NCBI GenBank assembly: GCA_015183035.1
Contig: JACZZP010000002.1
Location: 2,170,001 to 2,234,000 of the forward strand
Origin: Meloidogyne chitwoodi
Lineage: Eukaryota; Nematoda; Chromadorea; Rhabditida; Meloidogynidae
DNA: 64,000 nucleotides
Direction of reading: 5' to 3'
Every line of letters begins with the position of its first letter. Within the stretch, counting starts at the first letter, position 1. The position numbers were made by a program, and so were the translations under genes. Positions 34,966 to 46,294 of the stretch are shown in pieces. A model generated the notes under the pieces. It was not told the origin of the DNA. It worked only from the letters and a program-made list of their open reading frames with translations, and ran no database searches.

Positions 34966-35589
34966 GTTAATTTAATTTAAAAAATTTAAATTAAAAATTG
35001 TGAGCTATTTTCCTTACGGTAGATACAGATTAGCTTAAAATAATTTAAAAAAAATTTCATTGTAATTGTTAATTGAGAATTTTTGTTATTTATTGTGAAA
35101 TAAATTTTAAGTTTTACCCAACGATGCTTGGACTTTATTTGATTAAAATTAATAAAATTAGTAATTGAAATAAGAATTAATTTGAACAATAAAATAATTA
35201 AAAAATAAATATAATAATTAATATTTTTAAATTTTTAATGCTTAAAGAGTTTCTTCAGGCATTAAGATGGAACAATTAATCCCTCGGTAATTTTAAATAA
35301 AATTTTTATTTAATTAAAAATTATTTTAGTGAAAATTTTTAAAAAATAAATAAATTTAAGGAATGCCTTCTCAACATTGTTTTGAATAATATTTGTAAAT
35401 TAAATTAAACTAAATGTTCATTGTTATTTTATGGAATGAACATTTATGTACTGCTGGACAGTAAAATATTTACTAATGTGAGATAATGTAAGTTAAAAAT
35501 TTAATTAAAATATAATATAATTATTTTTAAATAATTATAATTTAATTAAAATATATTTTTAATTTTATAATAATTTATTTAAAAAATTT

Positions 35590-35850
35590 AAGGAACTCAA
35601 CAATAATCCCAATCAACAGCAATTTTGCTTTTATTCTTTTAATTCTGTTTTTGCTAAAGAAATGTATATTTTATTTGGAAATTTCTGCTACTATTAAACA
35701 GTGATTGGCATTTATTTAATTTATTTTGTGGATGTTGAAAATTTTTTTTGAGATAAATTAAATGGATTTGGAAAAGTGTGCCTCGGGAACTGCTGTAAAC
35801 CGCTTCAAAAAAATTTGGGAAAACTCTCCCACTGAACTGACATAACCTGT
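35590..35850 (+). pseudogene. Degraded exon-like blocks between V2 and the PLA2-like exons
   Basis: 35593-35698 is open (ELNNNPNQQQFCFYSFNSVF, then FGNFCYY and a stop). 35705-35850 gives IYFVDVENFF, a stop, and LNGFGKVCLGNCCK. The second block resembles 33560-33660 of V0 (FTDVEK... LNGFEK). They could be 5' exons of the PLA2-like gene or of another family unit. Broken as read. Confidence 0.4.
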
Positions 35851-36065
35851 ATTTATTAAATTTTTTAAATTGTTAAAATTTAATTTATTTTTCAAAAATT
35901 ATATTTAATTTTAAAAAATTATATTAAATAATTTTAAAAAATTAGTTAATTTATTAAAAATTCATTTCTTGGAAGGCGATCGCATCCATCGCGATTTTAA
36001 TCCTTTAAATCCTTTCCAATACCACTTAATTAAATAAATTAATAATTTTTAAATTATTTTTAAAG

Positions 36066-36567
36066 GGGAGATGTTGTGCAAATTATTATGCATGTTTGAG
36101 TAATTTGAAAAACTGCACTGATTTCCCAACAAATAAACACTTGATAAATATTGACACTTCAAAATATCATCTCGACAATTATGAAAGTAAAGAATTAATT
36201 TAAATTAAAAAAAAATTAATTTTAATTTTACAGCGTACTCCATCCACTGCTCATCCAAGCTTAACGACTATTGCGATCAAGGTCACTGTTCATGTGACAG
36301 GTAAATTAATTTTTTTTTAAATTTTAAAATAATGCCAATTCTTTGAAATTACGAAAATTTAATTTCTTAAATTTTTAAAAATATTTTTTAAATAATACCC
36401 ATTTTTTAAATTTACAAAAAAATTAAATTAATTTTAAAAAAATTAAAATAATTTTTAAATTTTTTAGCAACGTCTTAAGCTGTTGGAAAATAAATTCAAT
36501 ATTGGAAACACATTGTTTATCTTATGTTATCAAGTGCAATTTTCGACACCTTGTCATTACATGTTAA
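36066..36567 (+). CDS. Phospholipase A2-like protein, 3' exons, catalytic His-Asp absent
   Basis: Three exons join in frame: 36066-36186, 36234-36300, 36468-36567, ending ACATGT TAA. The order of cysteines fits the C-terminal half of nematode secreted PLA2s: RCCANYYACL (family CCxxHDxCY), CTDFP, YSIHCSSKLNDYC, then CSCDSNVLSCW. The histidine and aspartate of the active-site helix are both Tyr here, so no catalysis is expected. I find no clear 5' exon with the calcium loop: only an isolated signal-like remnant (about 35965-36010) and broken blocks lie upstream. It could be a pseudogene lacking its 5' end, or a non-enzymatic secreted PLA2-like protein. Confidence 0.55.
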
Positions 36568-38211
36568 ATAATTTTAAGAATAAATTTTAAATTATTTTGA
36601 ATGATTTTAAGGTTTTCGATGTTAATTTTTCCCAAAAAACCGTTTTATTAGAGAGGACCGTTCGAATGTCATATTTAATAATTTATTAAAAAAGCAAAAC
36701 CATTTCCTTCCATCTATTTCATATTTTGGAATGATAAAAAAAGATAAAAAACATATATCATTCATTCCATCAAAAAAGTAATAAAAAGGGCAAGTTGTTA
36801 GGCGCGTTGATAGGTTTTACTTTGTAATAAAAAATATTTAAGGATTTTTTGGTTATATAAATATAAATTGTGCAATTAAATAACCAGTTATATTTATATC
36901 TTTAAACTTTTTTGAATAAATATCCTTTTTCTATTTTTAATATTTTTTAACGGTGGATTTTTCTGGCTTTTAATAAGGTTGGAAAATACAAAAATTTAAA
37001 ATCAGAATTTTTGTATTTTAAGAAAGTTTAATAAAATCAGAATTTTTGTATTTTAACAAAGTTTAATAAAAGCAGAATTTTTGTATTTTAAGAAATTTAA
37101 ATAAAATCAGAATTTTTGTATTTTAAGAAATTTAAATAAAATCAGAATTTTTGTATTTTAAGAAAATTTAATAAAATCAGAATTTTTTGTAATTCTCCAA
37201 CCAAAGCTTTTAAATTAAGATATAAATATATGTAGTGAATAAAAAGTTATCAGACGGAATTAGCATTCTAATTAGCAAAAATTGAAGTAAGGTCTAGATA
37301 AATTAAAATAATACTAAATTAAAGGACTAACTATATTTTAAACATTTTTTAGAAAATTTATTTTTTTTATAACTAGTTTTTTAATCATTGCATCAAAAAT
37401 TACAAGGATATGAAAACATTTTTTAAATGATTGCGCTTTTTCTCGATATTATAAAATAAAGTACTAATCAAATTGATGATTTGTATATTTTTTATTATTT
37501 TTAGCTAATTTTTTTTTGCTAGCTAAAAAAATTTTGAAATTTTTTTTCAAAGATCTTTTTTTTTTACTTTCAAAATCAAAATTTACTCAAAATTTTATAA
37601 TCCTTATCTTCATTATTTTAACATTTTTTAATAATAAATTTACCAATATACTAAGCACAAAAAATATTTCGACTAGTAGCTTTTCGCCCGCCAAAGATAT
37701 TTGTATCTGTATTTTAAAAGCTTCTAGTTGGAGTAAAGGATAAAACAATTAAAAGATAAAAAATATATTTTCTTTTTTATTTTACGGATAAAAAAATTAA
37801 AAATATATACTTTTATTTATTAATTACACATCAAGTTCTAACCTCGAGAACCATAAAAAAATAAAAAGGCACCTCCATAAAAAACAACTTTATAATATTT
37901 TGCGTGGAGAAAACTAGCCAGCGGCAAAAGAAATAAAACCAGCATTAATAAAAATATATGCTAAGATCACAGTTGAAAGAACAAACATGAAAACCTTAAA
38001 TAGATATAGCGGAAAAGAAAATAAAGAAAGTTCCTTTTATGCTACAAAAAGAAAATTCCGCCTAGTAGCTTTTCATTCTTTACAGATTTATTAACTGTTT
38101 TTAAAAAGCTGCTTGTTGGATTTAATTTTTGATTCTTTTTTTCTTGTATTTTTGTATTTAAAATTTTTTTTTAAATTAGAAAAAGATTTTTTTTAATTAT
38201 TTTCAGCATAA
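36568..38211. other. Intergenic AT-rich DNA upstream of the PAN gene
   Basis: No gene accepted. It contains a 34-bp minisatellite (36987-37195) and, from 37660 to 38075, two partly similar stretches with CTAGTAGCTTTTC. A 75-codon frame at 37516-37743 is of low complexity (Phe/Ile/Lys) and not supported. Confidence 0.6.
36987..37195. repeat. 34-bp minisatellite with AATCAGAATTTTT core
   Basis: Six units of AAAATCAGAATTTTTGTATT then TTAAGAAATTTAAT, nearly identical. The core is shared with tandem arrays at 31015-31320 (other strand) and 51060-51470. Confidence 0.93.
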
Positions 38212-41200
38212 ATGAACATCATTTTAATTGTGATCCTTCTTCTATTATTTCAACAACATTCAAAGGCTGTTCCAGTACCCAGCTCAAAACTATCCTCTCC
38301 ACTAGTATCTATAGATAATGGTAAATTAAAAAGTCAACTAAAATTATGTTTTTTCATTAATAGGATGTATTGTCACATTCGAAATTATACCTGAACATAT
38401 GTTGGCTGAAACCCTTCCGACTTTAAAATTAACAAAAACAACGGCTGTAAGCAGGTGAACCCAGTTGCGTTCTGGTCTCATAACTCATGAATAAATTAAC
38501 ATTTTAAAATACTTTCGGTATCATTCTATAGAGAATTAAATTGGCTATAAAATGATATATAATCTAAAAATTTTGAATTATTAATAAAAAAGTTGTGGTC
38601 GAAAAACTCCTAAAAATGGTCACTTTTGTCGGTTTTTTGGCTATAACTTTTTTGTTTCTTTTTAAAATTTGTTAGTTTTAATTAATTTTATAGCTAATTT
38701 AATTCTCTATCCAATGATATCAAAAGTATTTTAAAATTTTGATTTATTCAAGAGTTATAAGGCTAGAATGAGAGTCATGTTTAACCTCTTATTTTAAGCT
38801 TAAATGAATGTGCTTTTGTTTGCTACTCAAATTTTTGCTCTTCTGCTATTTTTGAATTAGGACAGCCTGAGTCTCGTTGTCATCTTCAAATAGGACCGAG
38901 TGAGACTTGTAACAGAAGAGGGCAAAGACATTACTCCTTCAGGAATGAGCCTAGAGCTATTATTAGTTGTATTCGATGCAGTAAGTTTTTCTTAAAACAA
39001 TGTATACTCAAGTGACCTTTACAGTATAATTAATAGGAATTTGAAAAAAACAGCAAATTCATCTTTAAAGACGAAAATAATAATTAAAACAATTAAATTA
39101 AGGGTAAATTGATCACTCCAATGGGTAGATCAGTTGGGTGTTGATCTTTTTGATTTTACTTTTTTACCCTCGAATTAAAAAATTTTAATATTTAAATCTC
39201 ATTTTAGTATTTTTATCCATATTTCAATATTTTAGGCCCATCAAAGCCAGTAACAATCTCACATGATGCCGAACTTCCTGCTCACATAACAACAACCCCC
39301 TTAACTTTTTTCCCTACAAAAACAACAATAACAACAACAAATTCAGCATTTTCACCTTCTTTTAAACCTTTTGATATTTCATCATCTACAACAACAACTT
39401 TAATTAATAAAATTGAAACTTTAGTTCCACAAACATTGCCTCCTGTTGTTGTTGCCCCCTTGGCTGTTACAAATGTAAAGTGTCCTTTTTATTAGAGAGG
39501 GACCCTTCTTTGTGTATTTTTATTAGATAGACTTTTTTTTAATTGTTTAAAAATAATTTCAAAAATTCCAAGGAGAAACAGTCAATAAGCCAACCGCAGA
39601 CTCAAATGACCATTCTCCCACCAATTCCTCCAGAAGATGAGGAGGAAACAACAATAAGAGTAGACGATGAAGTTACTAAAATATCCAAAATAGAAGAAAA
39701 TTTGGACAACAAAAATGTAAATGAAGATAAAAAGGAAGAGAAACTAACGAAAAAACCAAAAGAAGAAGAAGAAGAATTTGTAAAAAGAACAGTTTTACAA
39801 AAAATGGAAAATGAAAAAGGGGAAAATGCTGTTGAAAATCAAGTGATTATTAAGGAAAAGGATGACGAAGAACCTAAAAAATTATTTAAAACTGTATTTT
39901 CTTTGGATTTGCTTGCTGAACTGCATTCTAAAAAGGGGTGGAATATTGCAGCTCCTTCAAAGGACAAAACGGTCAGTTGTGAAATGGTCAAATTAAAAAA
40001 TGGCAAAATATTTTTTTTTAATTTCGGTGACAAAGAAGGTTTGTTGAGAAGAGGAAAAATTTTCATTGGAAAAAATTTAATTTCCCCAGTGAACGTACAA
40101 GGGAATTTTAATAAAGAGTAGAGGGGACCCTTAGTTCTTTATTGGGGATATAGATAATAAAATAAAAAAATTATTTTATTTTTTTAGATTGTCAAAAGTG
40201 AAGATAATTTGGCAAAAAGTAAAAATGATGAAAAAGAAGAAGAAAAAAAGGAAAAAGATGATTTTATATTTTTAAAAGAAAAAGCAAAGGAAAAGAAGTC
40301 AGACAAAAAAGAAGTAGAGGAAATAGTTAAAAGAGACAAAATAAATGGGGAAGAAGAGACAATTGATGAAAAAGTTGGTATAAAAGGAGTAAAGGAAGAG
40401 TTAGATAGAAAAGAAGAGATGAAGAAGAGGGAAGAAGAGGGTATGGAAGAGAAAGAAGAGGGAGAGAAGAGTTTTGAAAAAGTTAAGAAGGAAGAGAAAG
40501 AGAAAATAACTTTAGTTGAAGAATTGAAGAGTAAGGATGATGAGGAAGATGAGCGGAAGAATGCGGAAGATAAAAAAATGAAGAAGAAAAAGGAAGAAGA
40601 TGAAGAAAAGAATACTGGTAAGAAAAATGAAGAAAAAGAGAAAGAAAGTAATGAAAAGATAGAAGAAATTGAAGTGAAGAAAAAGAAGCCAAAGCAGGAA
40701 GAAAAAGAAAAAAAGGAAGAAGAAAATAGTGGGGAAAGGCCAATAATTAAAAAATTAAAAAAAGAGGAAGATGAAGAATTATTCAAAAGAAATTTAAAGG
40801 TAAATTTTTAATTAAAAAATAAAACCAAAAAAATTTTTTTTAAGGTTCAAACAATGAATTTAATAAAAGAAGAAAGTGAAAAATTTAAAGAAATTGAAAA
40901 TGAAAAAGATTTAACCGAAGTAAAGGGTATTAATACTATAAAAGGCAGTGAAAAAGAGGCAGAGAAAACAACAAAAGAAAAGTTAGAGAGAAACAAAGTT
41001 TTAAAAGTAGAAAGTGAAGAAGAACTTGTTTTGACAACTACAGGATTTGTTATTGATGAAAAAAATTCAGGTCAAGGAAAAAGTGAAAATGGGATGAAGA
41101 AGAAAAAGGATGAAAACAAGAATATGGAAGAATTGTCAGAAGAGGTGATTAATGAAGAGAAGAGAAAAATTAAGGAAAAAAGAAGGGAAGAGAAAGTGGA

Positions 41201-44200
41201 AGATAATGAAGAGAAGTTGGAAGATGAAGAAAAGAATAGAAAAGAAGAGAATAGGAGGAAGAAAAATAAAGATGAAGAAGAACAATCATCTTCAAATTTG
41301 AAGCTTGAACGAGAAAATGAAGAGGAAGAGAAAAAGAGGGAAACGGAAGAGATTGACAGAAAAAAGGGAGAAAAAATAAAGAAGAAAGATGATGATTCGA
41401 CACTCTTCTCTCTTGATGCTAAAAAGGAAGAGAAGAATATGAACTTGGAAGAGGAGAAAATTAGTGAAGAAAAAAGAAGAAAAAAGGGAAAAGATGAAGA
41501 AAAGAGTGTAGAAAGAGAAAAAGAGAAAGAAGAAAGGGAAGAGAAGATAGAAAAGAAAGAAAAGTTCAAGGAGGATAAGATTGAAGATGAAAAACTGAAA
41601 AAGAATAGGGGAAGAAATGATGATGAAGAGGACGGAAGAGTTTTAAAAGAACAGAAAAACAAAAAGGAGGAAAGAGGAGAAGAAGATAAAGATAAAATTA
41701 AGGATGATGATGGAAAGGAAGAGTTAAAAAATAAAATTGAAGAAAAGGAAGAGAAGGATATTTTGAAAGGAAGTGTAGAAGATAAGAAAGAGAAGAAAAA
41801 GGAAGGGAAGAAAAGTGTTGAGGAAGAAGATGAAAATAAAGAGAATTTTGAAAAAACAAAAAAAGAAGTGTTTGATTCATTAAAGAAGAATGAGACGAAG
41901 GAAAGGGAAGAGTTTGTAGCCAGAAGGGATTTGGAAAATGGAACATTGGAAAAGTTGAAGGAAGAAAATTTTGTTGATAAAAAGGCTGTTGGTGATGAAT
42001 TAAAAGTGGACAATGAAGAAAAAGAGAAGAAAGATAAAGTGAAGAAAATTGAAGAGAAGAAGAGTATTAAAGAAAGTGAAGAATGTGAGGAATCTGAAGA
42101 ATCGAGTGAAAATAAGAAGAGAAGAGAGAAAAAGAAAGAGGAAGAATCGAAAATGATGAAGAATGAAAAGGAAGAAGGGTTAAAGGAGGAGAGAGAAAAG
42201 GATGAGGAAGTGAAGAAGGAAAGAAGAGAGAAAAAAGTGGAGAAAGAGGTAGAAGAATCTAAAATAGATGCACAAGAAAAGAGAGATCAAAATACGAAGA
42301 TAAGAAGAGTGGAAGAGCAAAGAGAAGAGAAAGTAGATGAACAATCTGATAGGAAGAAGAAAGAAAAGGAAGAAAAAGAAGAGAACGAATCGAAGAGGAT
42401 GAAGAAAGGAAGAGAAGATAAAGAAGAGGAAGAATCAAAGAGAATGAAGAAAGAAAAGGAAGAAAAAGAAGAGAACGAATCGAAGAGGATGAAGAAAGGA
42501 AGAGAAGATAAGGAAGAGGAACAATCAAAGAGAATTAAGAAAGAAAAGGAAGAAAAAGAAGGGGAAGTATCTGATAGGATGAAGAAAGGAAGAGAAGATA
42601 AAGAAGAGGAAGAATCGAAGAGAATGAAGAAAGGAAAAGAAGATAGGGAAGAGGAAGAATCAAAAATTGAAGATGTAAACGGAGAGGAAGATTTGACAAG
42701 GTTGAAAAAGGGAAAAGAAGGAGAGAAAGGTAAGGAGATAAAATTTGAGAGGAAAAAAGAAAATAAATCAAATATAAAAATTGTCAGTGAAAAAAAGGAT
42801 GATAAGAGAGAAGAATATGATTTAAAAATTAAAAAAGAGGAAGTAAATGAGGATAAAAACAAAAGAAAAATAGGAGAAATAAATGAGGACAAATTTAATG
42901 AAGAAAATTCAAGAAAAATTGAAAAATTATTAAATAATGTGGGGAAGAGTGAAATTGATAAATTGAAGAATTTGGATTTGTCTGCAGAGAAGAGAATTAT
43001 AGATGAAAAGATTGATGAAGAGGAAAGTAGAAAAGAAGCGGCAGTAGAGAAAGAAAAGGAATTGGAAGAAAATAGAAAGGAGAAGAGAAAGGAAGTAAAG
43101 AAGACAGAAAAGGAAGAAGACCAAAAAGAAGAGAAAAGAGAAGAAAATAAAAAAGAAGAAATAAAAGAAGAAAATAAAAAAGAAATAAAAGAACGCAAAG
43201 AAATAACAAAAGAAAATGAGAGTAAAAATAAAAATAAGAGAGACAGTGAAGAAATTGTTGTTAGTGAGAATGTTTCTGAGGAAAAGAAAAGTTTAAGTAG
43301 TGAAGAGACACAACAGAAAAGAAGTAGAGCACATCAAGCAAAGACTGTTGTGGCCAACGATAAACTTCCTCTTATAGGGAGGTAAAAAATTTTTAAATAA
43401 AATATTCAAAAATGAAATTGGAGATCAAAAATTAAAGGCGACTTAAAAATTTAAAAGTACATTAGAGTCTCAATAAGTTAAAAGTAAATTAGAGTCTTAA
43501 AAACTAAAATATATTAGAGACTTAAAAAGTTAAAAGAACATTAGAGTATTAGATAAAAATTTTAAATTTAAGGTCAATCAGCTCATTAGTTCCAAACAAA
43601 ATAAATGAAGTAGTAGTAGATGCACCAGAATTACGCCCAGTTCCACCAACAATAAAATTAGAAAATGGTTGCTTCATAACATTCCAAGCAGAAGCCTTGG
43701 CAAATCGTCCAAAAAATTTTACAGCTCCATTTGAATTAGAAATACAGGTAGAATCATTAGAAATTTGTGCTGTTAGATGTTACCAAGATGGTTGTACTGG
43801 AGCATTATTTCACTCCAATAATAAAAGCTGTATTTTGGGTTATGAAGATAAACATTTTTGTAATTCAAAACCTGTAATTAGCCGATTTCGACATTTGGCA
43901 CAATTAAATAATATCAATCCTTTATGGATACATTGTGTTAATTGCCGTAAGTTTTTTCAATTAAATTTATTTTTTCAAAATGTTAATGTTAAAACACCTA
44001 AAACTGAAAAATAAAAATACCAAAAGTACATTAGATTCTCAAAAAATAACAAAAAGACAATTAGAGTCTAGAAGAACTAAAAAACACTAACGTTTTCCCG
44101 GGCATTTTGAGCATAACTTATATCTAAATAATTTATTTAATTTGTATAGGCCCAGAAGTTAATCGAGTAACAGGAGACTTGGACATCGCCTCCTCCTTAA

Positions 44201-45773
44201 ATAATAATAATTCAACAAAAGATGAAGTAAAACAACAACAAAAAACAATAAAATTAAAAGAAAAAAATATTAATTCAACAACCACAACAACTCCAAAAAT
44301 ATTAACAACAACAACAACTTCTTCTTTAGTTCAAAAAGCTTTGGTTACAAAATCCTTGGAGAAAAGGAAATTGCCAACAATTAATAGTATTATTATTGGC
44401 ACTAAAAATACTTCCAGTAAGTGAGGGGAGGAGTAACTGGGAGGGAGAAATAAGTGAGATGGACAAAGTGAACGGACTAAATGAGAGTTAAGAGGACGTG
44501 AGTGAGGAATAACTGTGAGGAAAGATTAAGGTTAGGGTGTGGCATAAGCAGAGAGGTCTAGTTGTAAAGGAATAAGTATGAGTGCTTATTTGAATATACA
44601 TTTGTTTTACTTTCTCATTTATAGCAGTCAAAACCTCAGCATTTCCAATATCAACAACCCCAACATTTATTAATATTACTTTATCAACAACAAACATTCC
44701 TCCTCTTACGAACACTACAAACAAAAACATTGAAAAGGAAACAACAAATAAAAACATTGAAAAGGAAACAAACAAAAACAACGAAAAGGAAATAAACAAA
44801 AACAATGAAAAGGAAATAACAAACAAAAACATTGAAAAACAAATGACAAATAAAACCATTGAAAAAGAGATAAACATTACAATAACAAAAACAAGCGAAA
44901 AAACAAATTCTTCATCCTTAGGCAAAGAACCAGAAACAATAAAATTGGATAATGGTTAGACCTTAAAATGTTTTTATTTTTAAGTATTCTGACGGGGACC
45001 GTGCACTGCCCCCAAACCCAAAAATTAATACTTTATCTCGACTTAGTTACAAAAAAAATTACCTTTATTATTTAAGAAGATTAATTTCAATTTTTATATA
45101 TTAAGTAAAACAAAAAGGGAAAAATAGCAAAGGGAGAGAAAAAAAAAGGAAAGAAAAATAGCTTTTTTATATTTATTTTTTAGCACTCTTTAATAAAAAA
45201 TTCTTTTTTTTTCAGCTTGTTTTATTACTTTCCAAGCTGAGCCTTTAGCCAATAGACCAGCCCATCACAAGGCACCTTTTGAATTAAAGTTGGATGTAGA
45301 ATCTATAGAGATTTGCGCTATTCGTTGCTACCAGGTACTCTAATAGACCCTTTTGATTAATTAGAGTCTGATCTGTTTCTTACTCTGATGTCCCTCTTTG
45401 AGATAAGTATAACCGTGCTCTTCTACATTTTAGACTCTAAAGTTTCTATCACTCAGACTCTATAGCCCCTATATCTCTCAGACTCAAAAATACTTAAAAT
45501 TAAAAGGATGGCTGTACTGGTGCCATTTTCAACAAAACAAGCAATACATGTGAACTTAGCTATGAAGACAAATATTTTTGCTCAGCTGCCCCAATAATTA
45601 GCCGATTTGCTCATTTGGCACATTTAAACTCTCTAAATGTTCTTTGGATTCATTGTGTTAATTGCCGTATGTTTTTTAGCTTTTTTTAAATTTATTTTTA
45701 ATCAATAAAAAAATTAGGCCCAGAAGTTAATCGCAAAACTGGTCAACTTGAAGAACATAAAAAGAGGCCTTAG
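38212..45773 (+). CDS. Secreted PAN/apple-like protein with giant Lys/Glu-rich linker
   Basis: Thirteen exons: 38212-38320, 38364-38454, 38799-38980, 39236-39474, 39573-about 40088, 40188-40799, 40845-43381, 43573-43946, 44150-44416, 44625-44954, 45216-45334, 45507-45666, 45718-45773; about 1863 residues. A signal peptide (MNIILIVILLLLFQQHSKA) comes first. PAN-like module 1 (exons 2-3) has CIVTFE, NECAFVCYSNFCSSAIF and SCIRC. Thr-rich and Pro-rich parts follow, then over 1000 residues of Lys/Glu/Asp/Arg (exons 5-7) with a 15-residue repeat. Modules 2 (exon 8) and 3 (exons 11-12) are close copies: CFITFQAE, ICAVRCYQDGCTGA, YEDKHFC and WIHCVNCRPEVNR. A Thr-rich and NKNIEKE-repeat segment separates them. 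Probably an extracellular or cuticle-associated protein. The exon 5 donor is uncertain (40088 or 39971). Confidence 0.82.
38455..38798. mobile_element. Intron-sized MITE (family B), possible introner
   Basis: Intron 2 of the PAN gene is nearly all one inverted-repeat element. Left: GTGAACCCAGTTGCGTTCTG, ATAACTCATGAATAAATTAA, GTATCATTCTATAGAGAATT. Right: the mirror AATTCTCTATCCAATGATAT, TTGATTTATTCAAGAGTTAT, CATGTTTAACCTCTT. The middle holds GTTGTGGTCGAAAAACTCC and GGCTATAACTTTTTTG. The 5' splice site AG|GTGAAC lies within the terminal repeat; the 3' splice site TTTTAAG directly follows the right end. Confidence 0.8.
40188..43381 (+). repeat. Purine-rich low-complexity coding tract with 15-residue repeats
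   Basis: Exons 6 and 7 of the PAN gene are almost pure A and G on the plus strand over about 3.1 kb. At about 42330-42665 seven 15-codon units run in tandem (ESKRMKKGREDKEEE type, alternating with ESKRMKKEKEEKEEN). Long frames on the minus strand across this tract are mirror artefacts (Ser/Phe/Leu) and not genes. Confidence 0.85.
43440..43560. repeat. ATTAGAGTCT(C/T)A repeats in PAN-gene introns
   Basis: About four units of ACATTAGAGTCTCAATAAGT then TAAAAGT, lying in intron 7 (43382-43572). Similar ATTAGAGTCT/ATTAGATTCT copies occur in intron 8 (44025-44075) and near 45345 in intron 11. Confidence 0.75.
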
Positions 45774-46294
45774 AAAACAACGTAAAAGTTAGAGAAAGGA
45801 AAAAATAAATGTTTGTGTACACCCTATTGTTTTTAATATTGTTTATTATTTTGTAATATTTAATGGAAAAACATTTTTCAAAATGGTAAAAAAAATGTTA
45901 ATATTGCTACAAAATGTCCATTTTTCCATTATTAGAATTTTTGTTCTTTAAACGTTTTGACAAGCAAAAAAATTTATTTTCGCCTAAAATTCGCAAGTGA
46001 CGCGTCAATAAATTAATTTAATAAATTTCCCAAATTTTCTTCCTATAATTAATTATTTTTTAATAAAAATATTTTTTTTCTTTTTAAATAAAATTTGTTT
46101 ATAATTTTTCATTAATTTATTTCGTCAATACTTTTCTTTAAATTTTTATAACTAATGTAAGCAGAGGTCAGTTGAGTGCTAAATTAGTTATCTTTTTGAT
46201 GGATTTTATCAAATAAAAATTATTTTATTAAAGAAAGATAAATTTTTGAATGAATATATCACCGTCATTATTATATTATTTAAAAAAATTTAAA
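45774..46294. other. Intergenic region between convergent genes
   Basis: 3' flanks of the PAN gene (plus strand) and the SXP/RAL-2 gene (minus strand). It holds AT-rich sequence and a weak inverted repeat at about 45850-45945 (AATGGAAAAACATTTT / AAAATGTCCATTTTTCCATT). No gene seen. Confidence 0.6.

Noticed and set aside
37516..37743. 75-codon frame with hydrophobic N-terminus
   Set aside because: Low-complexity Phe/Ile/Lys in AT-rich DNA, no splice partner or homology; expected by chance here.
40184..43198. Long open frames on the minus strand (Ser/Phe/Leu-rich, up to 313 codons)
   Set aside because: They mirror the purine-rich Lys/Glu codons of the PAN-gene exons on the other strand; no start context, domain or splice signals of their own.
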